DNA from: Undaria pinnatifida
Lineage: Eukaryota; Sar; Phaeophyceae; Laminariales; Alariaceae
DNA: 64,000 nt
Assembly (NCBI GenBank): GCA_012845835.1
Contig: JABAKD010000019.1
Location: forward strand, 5,751,494-5,815,493
Direction: 5' to 3'
The notes beneath the pieces were generated by a model that did no database searches, was not told the DNA's origin, and saw only the letters and a program-made list of their open reading frames with translations. Shown here in pieces: positions 42,987 through 55,600 of this stretch (position 1 is its first letter; every line of letters begins with the position of its first letter). The position numbers were made by a program, and so were the translations under genes.

Positions 42987-43403
42987 ATGGCAGGCACAAT
43001 CGACGACGTTTTCATCACCCAAAGCAAACACCCAAAGGAACAAGCTAAATGCGAGCCAAAGCGACCACGCGACCCCCCCCCCTCCTCCCCTTTCCTCGCT
43101 TCCCGGCATTTCAAGGATGTGTTTGGTAGAGTACAAACTCTGGGTACCCAGGCACCAACCCTGATAGTCTTGGTCATACCCCGGGTATATATCCGGGTAC
43201 ACAATATGGCGTGTATACCCTACCAGGTGCTAAACATCCTCTTGCGGCATTTCACTACACTAGTCATACAGCGAGTGGCCATTTATTTCCCTGCGAAAGG
43301 CAAAAACTGTCGTATACATGCATGCTGCCAACACTCATTTTTTTCTCTTCCATTTCCCGCTCATTTTTCGTTCCAGTCTAGTTCCGGTTCCAGTGTTCCT
43401 TGA
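42987..43403 (+). CDS. Open frame of 138 codons, doubtful
   Basis: An ATG preceded by a pyrimidine-rich stretch opens a frame reading MAGTIDDVFITQSKHPKEQ, then KCEPKRPRDPPPSSP, ending at TGA 43403. The first 55 codons look plausible and include a basic KRPR stretch. The rest does not, and the minus strand is open over the same bases. No domain is seen. It lies 2 kb beyond the end of the large minus-strand gene. Confidence 0.2.
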   Translation: MAGTIDDVFITQSKHPKEQAKCEPKRPRDPPPSSPFLASRHFKDVFGRVQTLGTQAPTLIVLVIPRVYIRVHNMACIPYQVLNILLRHFTTLVIQRVAIYFPAKGKNCRIHACCQHSFFSLPFPAHFSFQSSSGSSVP

Positions 43404-45004
43404 TGCTTGCCTCGTTTTTTTTATCACAGACGTCTTTACCAGAACCAGCCCAAGCCCACCCCATTTCATCCCACCACATTCACGTATTTTAGTACGTCGC
43501 TCTTCGCTACGATCTGTTGCAGTACTCCAATCTAGACCTCCCGTTCTCCACCACCGCCCCCCCCCCCCCCGAAACCACACGCAACCCCCTCTTTGTGGAA
43601 ACCCTCGAGACTCACTCCTCGTAGAGCACCGCGCGCCATCCCGCTACTCTCCGTAACTCTGCAAATAAACAAACGAGAAACGAACGAAAACAATCCAGAA
43701 CAAAAGAAACAAAACCCCATTTTTCTAGTAATGTGCGCCAATTTTTTCAATCTGAACCGCCGCAATCAATCAATCAATCAATCAACAAGCATGACAAGAG
43801 AGGAGAACCAACACCGCCCGGCACACATATACCTGCGCCAAAAACAAACACCACATCCGCTGGACCACTCCACCTACCCCCCTGCCCCCCCCCCCCCCTC
43901 ACCCATCTCTTCCCCGCTACCGTCCGCACAATTACCCACTCACTCCCATCGGTTCATCCTCCCCCACCCTCTTGGCAAAGGCGCCGCGCCATGCCGTGCC
44001 TACACCCGCCCCCCACCCCCTGCGCGACAATGCCACCACAGAAAACACAAACGAACTCCCACCGCTAATGCTTCGGTAGGAACTGAACTTTTACAATACA
44101 GGCCGCACGGCTCTCCTCTAAAACCTTACGTAGAATCACGTTGCAAAAACAAGAAGGGGGGGCGGGGGGGGGGGGTGAGAACAAACGAACGCAAAAAAAA
44201 CCCCGGACCGACATAAGAACAAGAAGAATAAATTGGGGGAAGAGAAATAAAAAACCAAGAAATCCCCTCCCCCCCCCCCCCTCCCCGTCCCCCCTGCCGT
44301 AGAAACTGGCGCCTTAACCAAAGTATGGAACATCCAAAATTCAAAATTCAGCCAGGCCCCTGATCATTTTACTCGGCTCACTTTGTTCGTCACTTACAAC
44401 AAGTAGTTGATCCGAACACCCCCCTCCCGCCCTCCCCATCCCGCCACGCCCGCTTGGCTTTTGACCCCCCCTCCCCAGCCCCCCCCTTCCCCCGCTGCCA
44501 CGACAAGCTGACAGTAGTATGTGGTGGGTACCCAATCGTGTGTCAAGCGATAAAAGGCGCGGGCGGCTATTGTGCAAAGCTTCAGGCCTACCTGGCACCC
44601 ATTACCTCCTGTGTTGCCCAAAACCGGGTACCTGGTACCTACTACGCCTTCGGTAAACCAAGACAGCCGCCCAAAAAAAAAAAAAAAAAATTGTATAGAG
44701 AGCAGCGACCAAATCAAAATCGAAAATGAACAAAAATGTCACGCGTCTACCCATATCTCCCAAAAAATAAAAAATAAACAAGAATAGTGACAAAACAATA
44801 AAAAAATACAACGAAAAATCGAAAAAAAACAAAACAGAACAAAACAAAGAGAAAAAGCAGTAACGGTGCGCAACCTCGGTCTACATTCTCGAAAACATAA
44901 AACCTTGCGAAAGGGAGCTAAATAGCTATAGCTAGCTTCCACCTAGCCGCCCCCCACGAAACCATCACACCGCCCATAAAACAAAACAGGGGCTTTGAAG
45001 GGTG

Positions 45005-45185
45005 ATGATCCGACACGCGGCTTGGGTCAGGAGGTTCTTAGGAGGTTTTCAGAATATCGCGGGCCGAGTCCGGTCGGACGAGGAAGTGTTCGAAATCCCG
45101 CGGGCCGGATGGGGCCGGGTCAGGTCAGGTCAGCAGGTCACATTTCATGCGCCCGACCCGACCCGACCCGACCCACGACAAGAGA
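45005..45185. repeat. GGGTCGGGTC / AGGAGGTTTTC family, copy 1
   Basis: Degenerate units of about 40 bases combine GTCAGGAGGTT, TTCAGAATATCGCGGG and GGTCAGGTCAGGTCAG, and a CCCGACCCGACCCGACCC run closes the block. Other copies: 46850-47010, 61765-61975 (reverse) and 62812-62945 (reverse). Confidence 0.75.
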
Positions 45186-45302
45186 CCCGGCCCGTCCGTG
45201 AGAAGAACATAAAAAAAACGGAACCATCTCCATCTCCACCAAAACCCTGACACAATCGGGAAAAAAAACAACACGGACTAATCTCCTACGGGTTTCCCCC
45301 CG

Positions 45303-48300
45303 CTAGTTACCGCTAACGATCCGCTCCATTTCTTCCGCAGTCATGCCGCCGGGAGCTCCACCTCCAACCCCAGGTCGAACCATCTTGCGCCCCCCGACCC
45401 CGATCCCCCCCCCCGCAAGGCTACCTCCCACGGAAACCCCACCCAACGCACGCGCCCTGGCTCGAGGGTCAAGGGCCATATTCCCGCCCCCGCCTCCGTT
45501 CACCGCCCTCAGCCTTCTAGCACCCGGCTGTGGTTCGTGAAACGCGAACTGTTGGCCACCGCCACCCCCCCCCCCGCCAACACCAGGAGCACCGGTTACG
45601 CCGTACCCCCCATGTCCTCCAGACAAGTCCCCCCCCCCCCCCTCCCCCGCCTGCTGCCGCCGCCGCCGCTGCTGCAGCTGCTGCTGCCGCCGCGGAGCCC
45701 TTTTCGAGACCCAACAGATTGAAGAGATCAACGTCCGCCCTGCTGCGCGGGGGAACGTCCGCGCCATTGTTGCTGTTACCCGCGCTGCTCATCATGGAGC
45801 TGTTCGATCCGCCGCCGTGGGACATGAGCGGTGGCGGCGGCTGCTGCTGCTGCTGGCCCATCTGTTCGAAAGTAGGAACAATAGTGCGTTGTTGGGCGGG
45901 GGGGCCAGGGGCATCATCAACGAAGGCATCAAAGTCACGATTCGTGACATTTGGAAATTGGCATCTGATGCCACTTCCTAAACAACGTATGATTTTTTTC
46001 TTAGCTACGATTTGTGCTGTTTTTTGTAGTTCAAGAGGTCGCGGCCACGTCGCGTCGTTAATCCGCATGATTCGGCAGAAGTACGATCGCGTATAAGGGG
46101 GGGGGCAGGCACACAGGCGGGCGGAGCAGCGGAAAACTCGAAGGGCATACAGCGTATCACGTCGCACAGCAGCAACTACAACCAATAGCAGCAACAGCAT
46201 AAACAACCATAAACAACCATAGCAACAGCAGCAACAACAAAAATAACAACCACAGCAGGATCAAAAACAGCCACCACCACCACCACCACCACCACCACCA
46301 CCACACCTAACCCCACCGGCAAAACCCGCAACCAGCACAAACAACACCAACACCACCAACAACAACGACAACCCAACCCGCTATGATCTCACCCTCTGCT
46401 GAAGGTGCGACGCGCCCCCCACCCCAGAGTAAACCCCACCGTGCTGCTGCACTTGCTGCTGCTGCTGCTGCTGCTGCCGTGCCCCGGGATGGACGGGTCC
46501 CCTTGGATAGCCTGGGTGCTGCTAGTCGAGCGCGACGACAACGAAGCACACAACACGGAACACGGACGCGTGACGAGCAAGACGACGGAGCACAAAACAC
46601 GGGACGACAGGCATGGCGAGCAAGACAACCGAGCACAAACACAACGCACGGCGAGCACAAAAAGAAGGGACGAAAATGGTTGGGAGCAACACAACGGAGC
46701 ACAAAAAAAACGGAACGAATGGTGTCGAGCACAAAGCGGGAGCACGAAAAAACGGGACAGAAGTGCGGCGACCAAGAGAAAGATGGCAAGGTTAACACAA
46801 TGGGACTACCAAGGGGAAAATGTGTCGAAAAAAAGCAACGCTCTTCACGGGTCATGATTCGATCCGCGGACCGGGTCAGGAGGTTGCCAAAATGTCGCGG
46901 GTCGAGCCAGGATATAACAATAATTCGAAATTCACGGGTTCGAGCGGGTCGGGTCAGCAGCTTTTCAAATATCACGGATTGGGTCGGGTCGGGTCATCCC
47001 GACCCGCGAGCGATGACCTGAAGGTGAAAATTTCTGAAAAAAAAGGCGACCTAACGAAAACAGCATCGGCCACAACAAACAGCCCGGGTTGCCGGGTAGG
47101 TATAGAGAGGGCGCGTCCGAAGCGCGCCGTTATGAGCTACCAATATCACATATGACATGGGCCCTGCATGTTGATACTCGAAATGCTGCACGATCTTTTT
47201 AGACGACACATATTTTTCATAATGAATATCACACGTTCAAAGTTTTTTGGCCAATATAAACGGGCCAGACCTCGGACAGATCACCGATCCCTACTTCACG
47301 ATTTAGGTCATTCAGAGAAGATCTGTACGGTGTAGCTCATGCTACCGGGTGGGAACCGTATGATCTGTATGATCTAGCACACCTTTCCTCGGTTGGATCT
47401 GTACTCTAGTTACAGATACAGCACAATATCTCATAACGGCAAATACGGGATGTACAGCAGTACGAGCTGGGCCAGCCAAAAAAGGACCATGTTTCAGAAA
47501 GCTCTACCGCCACCGCTTTTACGAGTTAGGACTTGAAAATTTGAAGCGCTGACCCTGACACAACATTGCCTGTTCACAAGAAAAAAGCATACGAAAAATT
47601 CCAAGTTTTTTTCCCACGACTCGATCTCGCCGAGATTTCCGCCAAATTCAAAAGCACCAACTTTTCCCCACAAAATTCCTGTAAGTATCGTCGTTCCCGA
47701 TCAAGGTGAAATTTGGTGGAGACAATGCTGAAGGCTCTAGAAATGGATCGATATAAGTTTCATTGCCCAATTCACCCTCCATCAAGAGATATTTACCCAA
47801 ACTCGATTCCATATGTGAGTCAAGTGTTTTCGACAAAAAATTGAGAAAATGGCATTTTTGCGATGCCCCGCTCAATTTTGAGAATTTTGATGTGAAATTT
47901 TAACGACGTATTTGAACCGCATGTGCACACAAACGGAAAGCCGGGCTTTTTTCGTTTCTTGTGTTTTTACGCAAGTTATGGGCGCTTTTGTATTTTTTCG
48001 GAACGTAATATCGGCCATATCTCGTGGACAAAAAAGAAAAAGCCCGGCTTTCCATTCGTCGGTTGCCCCATGACCAACATCGTGTCCAAAAATCACACCT
48101 AAATACGTAACATTGAGCGGGGCATGGCCAATCTACGTCTCTGGCATTTACTTGGCTGGCCCAGCCTGTACATGATCTGGATCATGATCTGTGCGAGGTG
48201 TGCAATGGTTCATGAAAGGGTTATACAGTTTATTATAACCCGGATAACCCGGATAACCCTGATAACCCTGACATATGTAAGCCCTGTGAGCCCTATAACC

Positions 48301-49110
48301 CTGTGGACCCTGGGAAAGGTGTAGCTGTGTGGACCCTAATCGTCCACAAGAGGGTTATAACCCGTATAATAACCCTGTGGACCCTAATCGTCCACAAAAG
48401 GGTTATAACCCTTATAACAACCCTGTGGACCCTGGGAAAGGTGTAACCCTGTGGTGCGTGACTGGGGTAACCCTGTGGACCCTGTGACAGGGTTACACTA
48501 GCAGTACTACTACCACTACAACAACTACAACAACTACTGCTATTACTACACTACTACCACTATACTACCATTACCACGACCACTTTAGAACGTACTGCTA
48601 CCACCACCACCCCTCCCCTTTTCCCCCTTCAACCCTAACCCCAACCCCACTCAACCCCGACCAAAGCCGGCACCCACCTGCATGAGACCCGAAACGGGGC
48701 TGAGTAGGTGCGACCCCGCCCCACCCCCTGCCCCCCCCCGCCCACCGCCTCCTCCGCCACCACCACCGACAACACCACCGAGTTGCCGCTGGTGCTGGTG
48801 CTGCGCAGCAGCAGCCGCCACCGCTGCTGCCGGCGTAGGGGCAGTAGCAGGAACGGGAACGCCCTGTCCCGCACGGATGTTGTTGCTTTGAGCGGCGCCG
48901 CTTCTCTGCATGTGCTGCTGTTGCTGCTGCTGCTGGAGTTGCATTTGCTGTTGCTGCTGGGCCAGTTGCAGCTGGCGTTGCCTCATTATCTGCTGCTGCT
49001 GCTGCTGCTGCTGCGGGTGTTGAAGATGCTGCTGCTGCTGCTGGCGCTGTTGAACGGCGTGAGGGTCAACGCTAATGTGCGCCCCCGTGGCGGTAGGATC
49101 CAAGGCATAT

Positions 49111-49142
<32 letters not shown>

Positions 49143-49615
49143 GAGCTGCTGCTGCTGTATAAGCTCTTGCCGTTGCCGCATGTCCACTCTTTGCTGGTCA
49201 AGCCTCTGTTGCTCCAGCCTCTGCTGCTGCTCCACCCGCTGCTGCTGCTCCAGTCTCTGCTGCTGCTGTTGTTGTTGCTGTTGGTGAGCCTGGATCTGTC
49301 TAAACTGATCCGCTTGGCGCTCCCGCTCTCTCAGCTGCTGCTGCTGGAGATGCTGAAGCTGTTGCTGCCGCTGCTGCTGTTGCTGCAGCTGATTCCGCGT
49401 TTTGGGGCGAGACAACAAATACCGGCACCAACGACGACGAGAAGTAAATAATCAGCAATCGATCAATCATAAAGAAGTGAAAGACAGAGAGAACATACAC
49501 ACAAGATAGTTGTTAACAGCTGCACAGAGTACACACAGAAAAATCGTCAAAAAGACAGGGAGATAGAGACAGACAGAAACAGACAGACAGACAGGCAAGC
49601 AGGCAGGCAGGCGGG

Positions 49616-49686
<71 letters not shown>

Positions 49687-52600
49687 ACAAACAAGACACA
49701 CAGACAAGACAGACAAAACAACACAGAGGCAGCCAGACAGACAGACGAAAAAAAAAGCTACAGTAGAAAAGCCACACAGCAGCACGCACAGAGAGATAAG
49801 AGCAACAATCGAAAAAAACCAAAGACCCACTGACCTGCCGGCGACGGGCCTCCTCCACGGCCATCTCCGCCCCTAATTGCGGCTGCGGCTGCTGCTGCTG
49901 CTGCGGCTGACCATTGTTAATCTGCATTCTCACAGGAGGCGCAACACCGCCACCGGGAGGGATCGGCAGCGGCCCTGCCCCCCGGAAAGACGCAGCGCCC
50001 GGCGGGGTCGACGTCATTAGCACCTGCTGCTGCTGCTGCAAAAGAGGCGGTGGTCCTGCCGGGGGGGGAGGCTGGCTAATCGCCGCGCTCAGCGCCGGCG
50101 GCTGCTGCTGCGACGGCGGCGGACCCTGGGGCGGCGGCGGCGGTTGGGGGGGCTGAGATGGCCCGAGAGAGGGGGACGACCTGCCCACGCCTGCCGTTTG
50201 CCGCTGCTGGATTTGCATTTGCATGTGCATCTGCTGCTGATGAGTCTGTTGTTGATCGTGCAGTTGTTGCGGTTGCTGCTGGCCCTGCTGTTGTTGCTGC
50301 TGCTGCTGCTGCTGTTGCTGACCTTGTAGCTGTTGTTGCTGCTGGCCTTGCAGCAGCAGCTGCTGCTGCTGTTGTTGCTGTTGCTGCTGAGCCTGTTGCT
50401 GCTGCAGCCGCTGCGCGCGCTGGGCGTGGTTGAAAGCCTCGCGGCGCTGGTCCTCGGGCAGATGCGCAACCGCTAGCCTCTGCATCAGCGTGCCGACCTC
50501 GGTTGTGCTCGCTTTCGCCCCTCCTTCCCCACCCCCACCCCCTCCCCCGCCCCCATCCCCACCACCGCTCCCCGCCACGTCCCATGTTGGCCTGGGCCTA
50601 CCACCATTCGCCACCCCCGCATCTCCCCACGGATTGTTACCACCGCCGCCGCCACCGTTTGCAGTTGCTGAGGGTATCGTGTTGTCCGGCTGCCTCAAGG
50701 GAGCGTCTACTGGTGCCGCCGGCGCCGGCGCCGCTCGACTTCCGCCCCCGCCCTTACCGCGGGAAAATGGCCCGTTTCGTTTAGTTCGGAGGAAAGCGTG
50801 GGAAAGGCAAGAGAAAGTGGGGGGAGAGAAAGTGAGAAGAGCCGCGCCAGAGGCATTTTTTTTTGTACGTTAGTGAACATACGCTCGAAACTAACGTGGA
50901 GAAATGCTCGAAAACCACTAGAAAAAGGGAGCTTGGACTGGCGTCAACACCCGCGACAAATACGGACAACAAAAAAAACGCCCTCAAAAATGAAAACCCA
51001 TCAACACGCTGGCATGTCTACAGCAGTTTCATGGTGGACCCCACAAGTCAATGCCGCCACCACAATACAAACGCAGTGTGTACATACCAGGACAAGCATC
51101 CCGCACCGGCACTAACACCAACACTAACGCCAACACCACAACAGGGCAAGACAATACCAACACTGCCTCAGCACCATGACACCAATACCTGCACAGCACC
51201 AACACAACCAACCACAAACAACAACGCCAGCACCAACACATCAACACCACGACAACACCAACACACACAAAAACCACCAACAACAATCCACCATCATCAT
51301 CAACACCAACACCACCAACACCAACAGCATCCCCCCCCACCCCACCCCCACCCCCACCCCCACCCCCACCCCCACCCCCACCACCACCTCCGACACATAC
51401 ACCGCCCCACCGCCGACAGCCGTCCAACAAATGTAAACCCTACATGGATTAAACCCCGCCCACATCCCACATTACCGGAGCATGCCGAAGTACTCGCAAA
51501 AGGTGTACCATCAAAATCGATTTCGCACTAGTAATAATAGTATGTTCGTAAACAGCAGCAAACACGTGGAGAAAAATATACGGTACACTCAAAATCTAAA
51601 CCACCGCCCACCATGATCATGCGCTTCAGCATCGCGCTCTTCTCCGCCGCAGACAAAGGCGGGGCCGCCACAACGCCTCCACCACCCCCCCCCCCTCCAC
51701 CTCTATCCCCACCACCCCCACCGCCACCGTTCACCGCTCCGGCCGGCTTGGTCTCCGCTTTTCCCCAGGGAGACATGCGCTGTGCAGGGGCATTGTCATC
51801 TGTGGAAAACATTTTTGCTCCCGCCCCACCTCGTGCAACCTTGGTTGTTGTCGCATCAGATTGGGTTTCGCACCAAGGTGAAACATGGAGAGTTGCAGTG
51901 CGAGAAAGGGAGGGGGGGGGGGGTGTAGTTAATATAAAGTTATACGAAGTTTCAGCGCAGGAAAGGGAGGGGAGGAGGTGGGGGGGGGGATAATCCATAC
52001 CAGGTATATAGTGATGAGAGACATGCGCTGTGCAGAGGCGTTGAAATCCGTGGAAAACATTTTCGCTCCCGCTCCGCCCCGCGCAACCTTGGGTTATCGT
52101 CGTCGCATAGGATTGGGTTTCATGCAATAGGGAGTTGCAGCAAGGAAAGGGAGGGGGGGGGGGTTGGCATAGTTCCTACAAAGGTTTAGGGAGACAGAAA
52201 ACGGGGAGGGGAGGGGAGGGGGGGGGTGGACATAGTTTCTATACAGTTATAGGGAGTTGCAATGCCGGATGGGGACGAAGAGGGGGAGGGTACTCATTTG
52301 TTGCTTGCCTTAGTCATTTGACCATTGACCACGCATCCCTTTCGAGACGGAGCACCGACCCTACTCCTAATACAGACACCTCCAACATTTGGCGAGCATA
52401 AATCATACCAGGTACAATGTTCTACGGACTGGCCGTCACTACCCACCCATACGCCGCACCAGGCGTACAACTGAAACAAAAACGTCCTTCCCCCGCGCCC
52501 GCCCCAACACCCCCCGAACCCCCCGGACACCCGCAAAAAACTTGTCACGACACGAACGCTTCAAAAATCCCAGTGAAACCCCAGCCTTCTTTTCTCCTCG

Positions 52601-55600
52601 ACACGTGCTACCATAGGGGTACGTTGCAATTTTTCGACGTGTGCTAGGGTATACCACTTTTTGGCTAACATGTGTTCTGAATGACGGGATCCCTTGACAC
52701 AAAATCGTCCGAACATCATTCTTGTTTTGCAATATGAATGTTCTTTTTATACGATCGTACCTGCAGTACCCCAGGGGTTCGTTAATCGGGTCGGGCCTTC
52801 AGCTTTACTCAAAATCAGTTTTTGGCTTGGGATATATTGTAGAGCTCCTGAGTTGAGGAGGAGCCTCGGAACGAAAAAAAGTACCAGGTAGAAAAGAAGC
52901 ATGCGTAATTGGCGAGACAATTTCTACCTAACGGGTCCTCAACCGCTGGAGTACCCACCATCGCCAGAATCTCAGTTCTGTTCACAATAAGATTCCTATG
53001 CATACAATATCTACGAGGCCCTACGGGCATGTTCGTCGGGTCGGCAAAAAACTCAATTTTGTTTTGGGAGAGAGGTTCCCGCAAGCGACAAGCCTCACAA
53101 AATTTCAAAACGTTGTGTTCTGTAGGGTACGTACAAACCGTACCCGGGGTATTTACCCCGGGTATTACCCTACAAAGAATTTCTGCAAGTTCTGTAGGGC
53201 ATTCATACCCGTACCCGAAACTTCTGCAAGTTCTGTACGCGAGTGCCACAAATACCAGGGGTACGGGTATATCATTTTTATAACTTATATGAGTTCTGTA
53301 CGCCCGTGCCACAATACCCGGAACTTCTGTGAGTTCTGTAACACTTCCGTACCGTACCCGGAATTTCTTCAAGTTCTGTAAGATCCCCATACCCTAACCC
53401 GGAATTTCTGTGACTTCTGTAAGACTGCTGTGGCACAATACCCGGGGTACGGGTACCTTTGTTACAACAGCCGGGGAGCCCACATGCATTAACTCAGGCT
53501 TAACAACCCGAAGAGTGTATCGTGCATTTTATTATGATGTCATATCTTGTCAGTGAAACCAACCCAACAGCGAATCAGCTGTAGCAGTACGTATCGTATA
53601 TGATAGCACCTACTGCAGATGTCGTTCATGTTTTTCGTCTCCAAACCGTGGGCGCGTATTATAGTAACGAAGGACACTTTTAAATCGAGAATATTCAAAT
53701 ATATTTATTCTTCATGAATCGAATTGAATTCAATTCGATCTGGTGGAAACCTATGAATTTGGCTCCTATCGGGAAACCACGTGTTGCGTATTGTCAACGC
53801 TTTTTTCCGATCGGAAAAATACAACTTGGAATAATATTGTAAAAAATGAAAATACACTCCAGCTGTGAGATCGAAGACTTCGTCGAAACTCATCTTCGCA
53901 AGCTGTGTGTGATACTCCGATCGCGCATATTACGAGTTGTGTGTCATCATTAAGGATATAGGTCGGCGACTCCCCTTACAACTACACCAGTGTAGCTATC
54001 AGGGTCAACAGGGTGATTTTAGTCAGTCTGTGCGCGGAAACTATAAAACCCGTTTCTGAGGGGGACAAAATCTGACAGCTGTGGAGGGAAATGTATCCTT
54101 TTATTAAGCGAATCCTGTAAGTCGAATAACCGGTGAGGGGGGGGGCGGAGTTTTGAAGGACGTGGGGGCCTGGTTTTGATCAAAAGCGAGCGGGGTTGGA
54201 GGGGGGGGGGGGGGAAGAAAGGGGGAGGGGGGGCGGACGGGCGGGCAATTTGTGCATGTAAGCTTTAAATCCTTTCAAGGGGATAAATCTGACGGTTTTC
54301 ATGCACCAGTTTATCATGGGGGGGGGGGGGGTTGGGGTGGGGGTGGGGCGTGTGGGGCAGCTCAAAATGTGCGTGGAAACTATACATTATTTTGAGGGGA
54401 TAAATGTGACGGTTTTGGAAATAATGCATCAGTTTATCATGTTTATCCTGGGGTAAGTCGTACAATCAGTGAGTAGAGAGAGGGTGGAGTGTTCGAGGGG
54501 GTGGGGTTGGGATGGGTTGGGGGGGGGGGGGGGGGGAGGTGGGGGGGGGGGGGCGGGGGGGGGGGGGGGGAGGGGCGGGGGGGGCGGGGGGGGAGGAAGG
54601 AAGGGTTTAAGGTGAGGGGTTTGTTATACGTGTGGTGCTAGGTCTAGGCGATGGTGCGGGTGATGGGGAAGAAGGGGGCGTTCGGGGTGGGGGGGGTGGG
54701 GGAAACAGCGGCATGGATGGCTCTCGAAAGATATTGAGGTGATATCCTGTGCGCGAAGTGTTTATTAATCTGGCGGATTTCGATATTAGGTGGGGCGTTT
54801 GATCAAGGGAGAGCAAGAGGGGGGGGGGGGGGGGGGGGGGGGGGGATTTTTAGGAGGTTTAGGTCACAAATAATATTCAAATGCACTTCGGCTGTGAGAT
54901 CAAAGATATGTAGGGGCTTGTTACACGCGTGGTGCTAGGTCTAGGCGATCGTGCGGGTGGTTGGAAAAGAGGGGGCGTTGGATGTTTTTGTTTTTTTTTT
55001 GGGGGGGGGGAAGATTATAACAGATCTGCCGTGACGGCGATGCAGCTACAATCCACGTCTTGAACAAATTATCCTCTGGGTTTTCGGTAGTTTCGCTTCT
55101 TTGTCGCGGCATTCGGCTTATCGAGCTGGCGGCAAATATGGACTTGCAACCGCCATTCTTTTGTTTTTAGCGCCACAGCCGGGGTACGCTATGGTATGAT
55201 CTGTTACAGCGCAGTATAGCTGTGAGCGCGGCTGTTGCCCCGGTCGGCACTCATCGAGGTTCGCGATTCATCGCCTCTCTCGGTGGTGGTTTTGTCGATA
55301 ATTCATAAATAATTCCCTTACAGCCACGACAGATTGCCTCGGGGACATTGGCGCGGTGAGAACATGCCATGCAAGTTGGGTTAAATCCTTTACGTACACC
55401 CCTAGCGTAGCATGAGTCCCCCTGTCCGCTCACCGCGCAAAGTCAGCTTGCAGTTGAAATAAAGAGTTCCTCCAAGTGAACCGCCTCAAAAAAAATAGGT
55501 ACACCCCTTACCGCAGAGTGCGCGTCACCCTGAACCCTCACCTCGCTAAACTTGTCGATCGTGGAGATACTATTCCCCGGGGCCATGAACGAAAACAGCC

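Noticed and set aside
43593-44216. Plus-strand frame of 207 codons
   Set aside because: Its composition is driven by C-rich and A-rich runs. No domain, splice site or start context supports it.
48708-49451. Leu-rich plus-strand frame of 247 codons
   Set aside because: It is the reverse of the CAG (poly-Gln) exon on the minus strand, and CTG runs read as Leu.
52815-53390. Minus-strand frame of 191 codons
   Set aside because: Most of it lies in the minisatellite at 53115-53450. The opposite strand is equally open.
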